DNA of 64,000 nucleotides from Planctomycetota bacterium (GTDB lineage: Bacteria > Planctomycetota > Phycisphaerae > UBA1845 > UTPLA1): NCBI GenBank assembly GCA_015654675.1, contig JAATGM010000028.1, positions 16,872 to 80,871 on the forward strand, in the 5' to 3' direction. Shown piece after piece: positions 61,473 to 64,000 of this stretch; the stretch's first letter is position 1; the number at the start of each line of letters is the position of its first letter. Position numbers and translations under genes: made by a program. Under the pieces are notes generated by a model. It was given only the letters and a program-made list of their open reading frames with translations. It made no database searches and was not told the DNA's origin.

Positions 61473-61910
61473 ATGGCAAGCCACCGCACAAAGAACGGAA
61501 TCTGGGCTGCGATCGAAGCCCAACTTCGCGAGCAGGGCATCGACGTTGAATCGCTGGCCTCGACCGACGCGGATTCACCTCAGGTCAAGGTCGTTTGCGT
61601 CTCCGGAGATATGCACCACAGCGTCGCCGAACTCGGCAAGTCGCCGCGCGGCCAGGTGGTCATGGTGCGCGTCGACGACGAAACCAGCGATGCACTGGAT
61701 GCGTGGGTCGAGAGCGGCGCGGTCCGCAGCCGGTCCGAGGCAGCTGCACTATTCATTCGCGAAGGGTTAAAAGTTCGGTCCGCCGAATTTCAGAAGCTAC
61801 GCGATGCGTTGGGTAAGGTAGAGCAGGCCCGGCAGGAGTTGCGGGCGCGAGCACGCGAAGTAATCGGGGCGGGCGGTTCGAAGGAGGACTCGGATGATGG
61901 CCGAGCTTGA
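61473..61910 (+). CDS. Ribbon-helix-helix-type regulator
   Basis: The 145-residue protein has an N-terminal part of about 60 residues of unknown fold, then VVMVRVDDETSDALDAWVES (residues 62-81) and VRSRSEAAALFIREGL (83-98), a standard RHH strand-helix-helix, followed by a charged helix. GAGGAG precedes the ATG by 5 bases. It overlaps the next gene by 17 bases. It is probably a repressor of its own operon. Confidence 0.85.
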   Translation: MASHRTKNGIWAAIEAQLREQGIDVESLASTDADSPQVKVVCVSGDMHHSVAELGKSPRGQVVMVRVDDETSDALDAWVESGAVRSRSEAAALFIREGLKVRSAEFQKLRDALGKVEQARQELRARAREVIGAGGSKEDSDDGRA

Positions 61911-62799
61911 AACCAGCAGCCCGAGTGGCGCGGTAGTCGTTCCGTTCGAACTAAAGGCCAATCTGATCGTGGTCGATTCTCGCTTGAACGACCAGCCGGC
62001 GCGGCTGGTTTTTGATACCGGCGCGTCGCAGACCATGATCGATGCGCGAGCGGCATCGCGCGTCGGCGTGCAATCGATGGAAAAACGCTGGGCGCGCGGA
62101 GCCGGCGGTGACATCGAAGTCGCGGTGGGGGGCGTCCGGTCGCTGGCACTCGATCGCGCCGCCGTGACGAATCTGACCTGCATTATTTCTGACATGGCGG
62201 GCATCTCTGAGAAACTCGGCGGCGGGATCGACGGGGTGCTTGGGTTTGATTTCAATTCGCGGTTTCAGATTACGATCGACTACGTTCGTCGCGAATTGAC
62301 GTTACTGCCGACGCACGGCTCCTCCGCCGCACAACCGACCATTGAGGGCAATCGCTTTCGGTCGGGCTCGATCGGACTCGAGTTGCAGCGGCCGGACGAC
62401 GCGTGGACCTTCGAGACTGAGACCCCGTTTCCGCAGATCGTCCTGGTGATTCGAAACGACGTCGCAAGCGTGAGCATCCAGGCCCAGGAGCTTTACGGTC
62501 TAACGCTTGAACAACTGCTGGGCGACATTGCCGAATCACTCCCGCGGCAGTTTGAACGATATGAACGCATCGAAGATGGGGCGTCGTCAATTTCGGATTT
62601 GCCAGCGCATCGATTTGATTTTCGCGCCGTACAAGAGGGCAGCAATGTCCGCTGCCGGCTGATCGCCGCGGTCGCCAACAATCGATTGTGGACGATCACC
62701 TGCATCGCGCCGCCGGAGCGGTTCGACGTGCTGGCGAGCGCGTTTCAGCAGATACTCGATTCGGTCCGAATCACGTCCGCAAGCGAGCCGCGCGGCTGA
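61894..62799 (+). CDS. Retropepsin-like aspartic protease domain protein
   Basis: The 301-residue protein carries LVFDTGASQTMID (D41 in DTGAS) and the matching hydrophobic Gly near 116 (GIDGVLGFDF), as in single-domain pepsin-like proteases of bacteria. There is no signal peptide, so it is cytosolic as read. The C-terminal 160 residues are of unknown fold. It starts inside the RHH gene's end, so they are co-translated. Confidence 0.87.
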   Translation: MMAELETSSPSGAVVVPFELKANLIVVDSRLNDQPARLVFDTGASQTMIDARAASRVGVQSMEKRWARGAGGDIEVAVGGVRSLALDRAAVTNLTCIISDMAGISEKLGGGIDGVLGFDFNSRFQITIDYVRRELTLLPTHGSSAAQPTIEGNRFRSGSIGLELQRPDDAWTFETETPFPQIVLVIRNDVASVSIQAQELYGLTLEQLLGDIAESLPRQFERYERIEDGASSISDLPAHRFDFRAVQEGSNVRCRLIAAVANNRLWTITCIAPPERFDVLASAFQQILDSVRITSASEPRG

Positions 62800-62804
62800 C
62801 GCAG

Positions 62805-64000
62805 TTACGGGCAGCCGCCCTGCAGCAGACAGTCCACGAAACCGGCCACATCGTCCGCCGAGATCAACGAGTCGCGCGGCGTCGCGATATCGCCGGCGCA
62901 GCGCTGTCGCACCGTACCGCTGCCGTTGATCAGGTCGGTCACGAAGAGCGCGATGTCGTCGCCGTTGACGAACGTATCGTTGTTGAGGTCGCCCTTGAGA
63001 CAGGTGACAGTGACATCGAATCCGCCGGCAAGCGTGGCCGTCTGATTGTCGGGATTGGTCACGATGACGTCCCACACGCCGCCTTCAGCGCCCGACAAAT
63101 CAAACGAGCAGGTGAGCTGGGCAGCCGAGACATAGCCGACCGACGATCCCGGAATGTCGGGATACGAGGTTCGCGCGAGCTTCACGGTCGCCCCGTTCTG
63201 GAAGTTAGCGCCGTGCAGGTCGGTCACGCTGACCATCGCGTCAGTTTCGCCAGTGGCCGGGTCGATCGAAACGACGTTCGGAACCGGCAGCGCCTCGCTG
63301 ACATCGCCGGAGATTACGAGCGCGAATCCCTGCGGGGTGGCCGTGTTGACGGCGGCCGCGTTGATCGAAACCGTCCACGCGCCGGCGGCCGGGGCGTTCA
63401 GCAGGAATGTCTCGGTGTTATTGACGGCGTCGGCCACTCCGCCGGTCGAGGACTGCCCGGCGGTGAAGACGTTGCCGAGGTAAGTCGAGTTGTCCGGTGC
63501 GGTGACGACCAGGTTGAGATTGTTGATATAGGCCGGATTGGCGTTGAGCGTTGCTTCCTTTTCGGTCCAGACGAGCGTGACTTCGAGCGGCTGGCCGGCG
63601 CTGGCGACGGTGAAGTTGTAGTTGGTCGATCCGCCCGTGGTCATTCCATTCGCATTGCGGACATCCTTGACGATGAGTCGGCGGGCGTCGCCGGTAAAGT
63701 AGAGCGCGTTGTCGAGCAAAAGCCGCCCGTAGCCCTCACGCGTGCTCGGGTAACCCGTAATTCCCGTCGCATCGACGGCTGAGTTGATCAGCGTTGCTTT
63801 GATGAGCGCGCCGGAAGGAGTGAATCCGTCCGAAGCGTTCGCGGCGCCGGAGGGGTAGAACCCGTCGGTGTAATACTCGCGGACGAGCAGTCCGGCGCCC
63901 GCAACGGCCGGACTGGCCATCGAGGTGCCGGTCATGCTGGCCGTCGTGCAGACAGTGCCGCTGCCGCCGGCCGAGACGGTGTTGCATCCCGGGGCCATCA
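62805..64000 (-). CDS. Subtilase (S8) with a dockerin-like tail, 5' part off window
   Basis: The visible 398 residues begin within the catalytic domain: APGCNT and then GTSMASPAVAGA, which holds the catalytic serine. A beta-sandwich domain follows (about residues 140-240) and an IPT/Ig-like domain (about 245-330). The C-terminus has two dockerin-type Ca-binding loops, GDLNNDTFVNGDDIALFV and GDIATPRDSLISADDVAGFV. It is a secreted serine protease. Its stop is 5 bases from the convergent protease gene's stop. Confidence 0.93.
   Translation of the reverse strand, partial: MAPGCNTVSAGGSGTVCTTASMTGTSMASPAVAGAGLLVREYYTDGFYPSGAANASDGFTPSGALIKATLINSAVDATGITGYPSTREGYGRLLLDNALYFTGDARRLIVKDVRNANGMTTGGSTNYNFTVASAGQPLEVTLVWTEKEATLNANPAYINNLNLVVTAPDNSTYLGNVFTAGQSSTGGVADAVNNTETFLLNAPAAGAWTVSINAAAVNTATPQGFALVISGDVSEALPVPNVVSIDPATGETDAMVSVTDLHGANFQNGATVKLARTSYPDIPGSSVGYVSAAQLTCSFDLSGAEGGVWDVIVTNPDNQTATLAGGFDVTVTCLKGDLNNDTFVNGDDIALFVTDLINGSGTVRQRCAGDIATPRDSLISADDVAGFVDCLLQGGCP

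Noticed and set aside
1..64000. CRISPR array, tRNA or rRNA genes, prophage or insertion sequence
   Set aside because: No spaced direct repeats of CRISPR type, no CCA-ended cloverleaf candidate, no transposase or phage protein was seen in any frame.

Overview
The window reads as chromosomal DNA of a GC-rich planctomycete (phylum Planctomycetota, perhaps Phycisphaerae-like). This is an inference from several signs: long secreted proteins full of DCNxNGxPDxCD repeats, PEP-CTERM sorting tails, a dockerin-tailed subtilase, and small gene clusters without large operons. No rRNA, tRNA, CRISPR array, insertion sequence or prophage was recognised.

Layout. 1-3997 (-) is one uninterrupted reading frame of at least 1332 codons that runs off the left edge; it encodes a modular secreted protein. 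4.3-8.5 kb holds a PEP-CTERM protein and a three-gene ABC-2 type exporter operon. 8.6-18 kb holds a stand-alone LigD-type phosphoesterase, a TPR lipoprotein, an AMMECR1 protein, an S41 protease overlapping tsaD, a VapBC-like toxin-antitoxin pair, an FAH-family enzyme, a class D beta-lactamase and a PEP-CTERM-like protein, then an 800-bp intergenic stretch with two copies of a 36-bp repeat. 18.4-32.6 kb holds DinB, queA, a Clp N-domain protein, a YhaM-like nuclease, a saccharopine-dehydrogenase-like enzyme, a GT-C membrane protein, a TrkH-like channel, rplU, a haem-motif membrane protein and a RibF-NrnA fusion. 32.7-36.6 kb holds copA, copZ, a nucleoside hydrolase and a lipoprotein. 36.7-43.5 kb holds hslV, a globin, an SDR enzyme, a degenerate galactokinase-like protein, a DUF151 nuclease and valS. 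43.5-44.6 kb is a segment bracketed by two copies of the valS promoter and 5' end. 44.8-49.4 kb holds asnB, a FabZ/ACP/FabZ set and three tandem tiny lipoproteins. 49.4-60 kb is a peptide-use island: an M49-like metallopeptidase, three MFS/POT-type carriers, an OPT carrier and PepT. 60.2-64 kb holds a tiny secreted protein, a degenerate lipid A acyltransferase homologue, an RHH regulator with a retropepsin-like protease, and the 3' part of a subtilase gene.

Three themes cross gene boundaries. First, several genes appear to be leaderless or nearly so: a good -35/-10 pair sits 6 to 12 bases before the ATG with no Shine-Dalgarno sequence (valS, the antitoxin, a small His-rich membrane protein, the TPR lipoprotein, the second CTERM protein). 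Second, at least two genes (queA and the SDR gene) have ATT or ACG exactly where the family starts with ATG. Third, the valS promoter has been copied 1.1 kb upstream and now precedes a zinc-ribbon membrane protein gene.

All promoter calls are by eye and all domain calls are from remembered family motifs; no database search was run.
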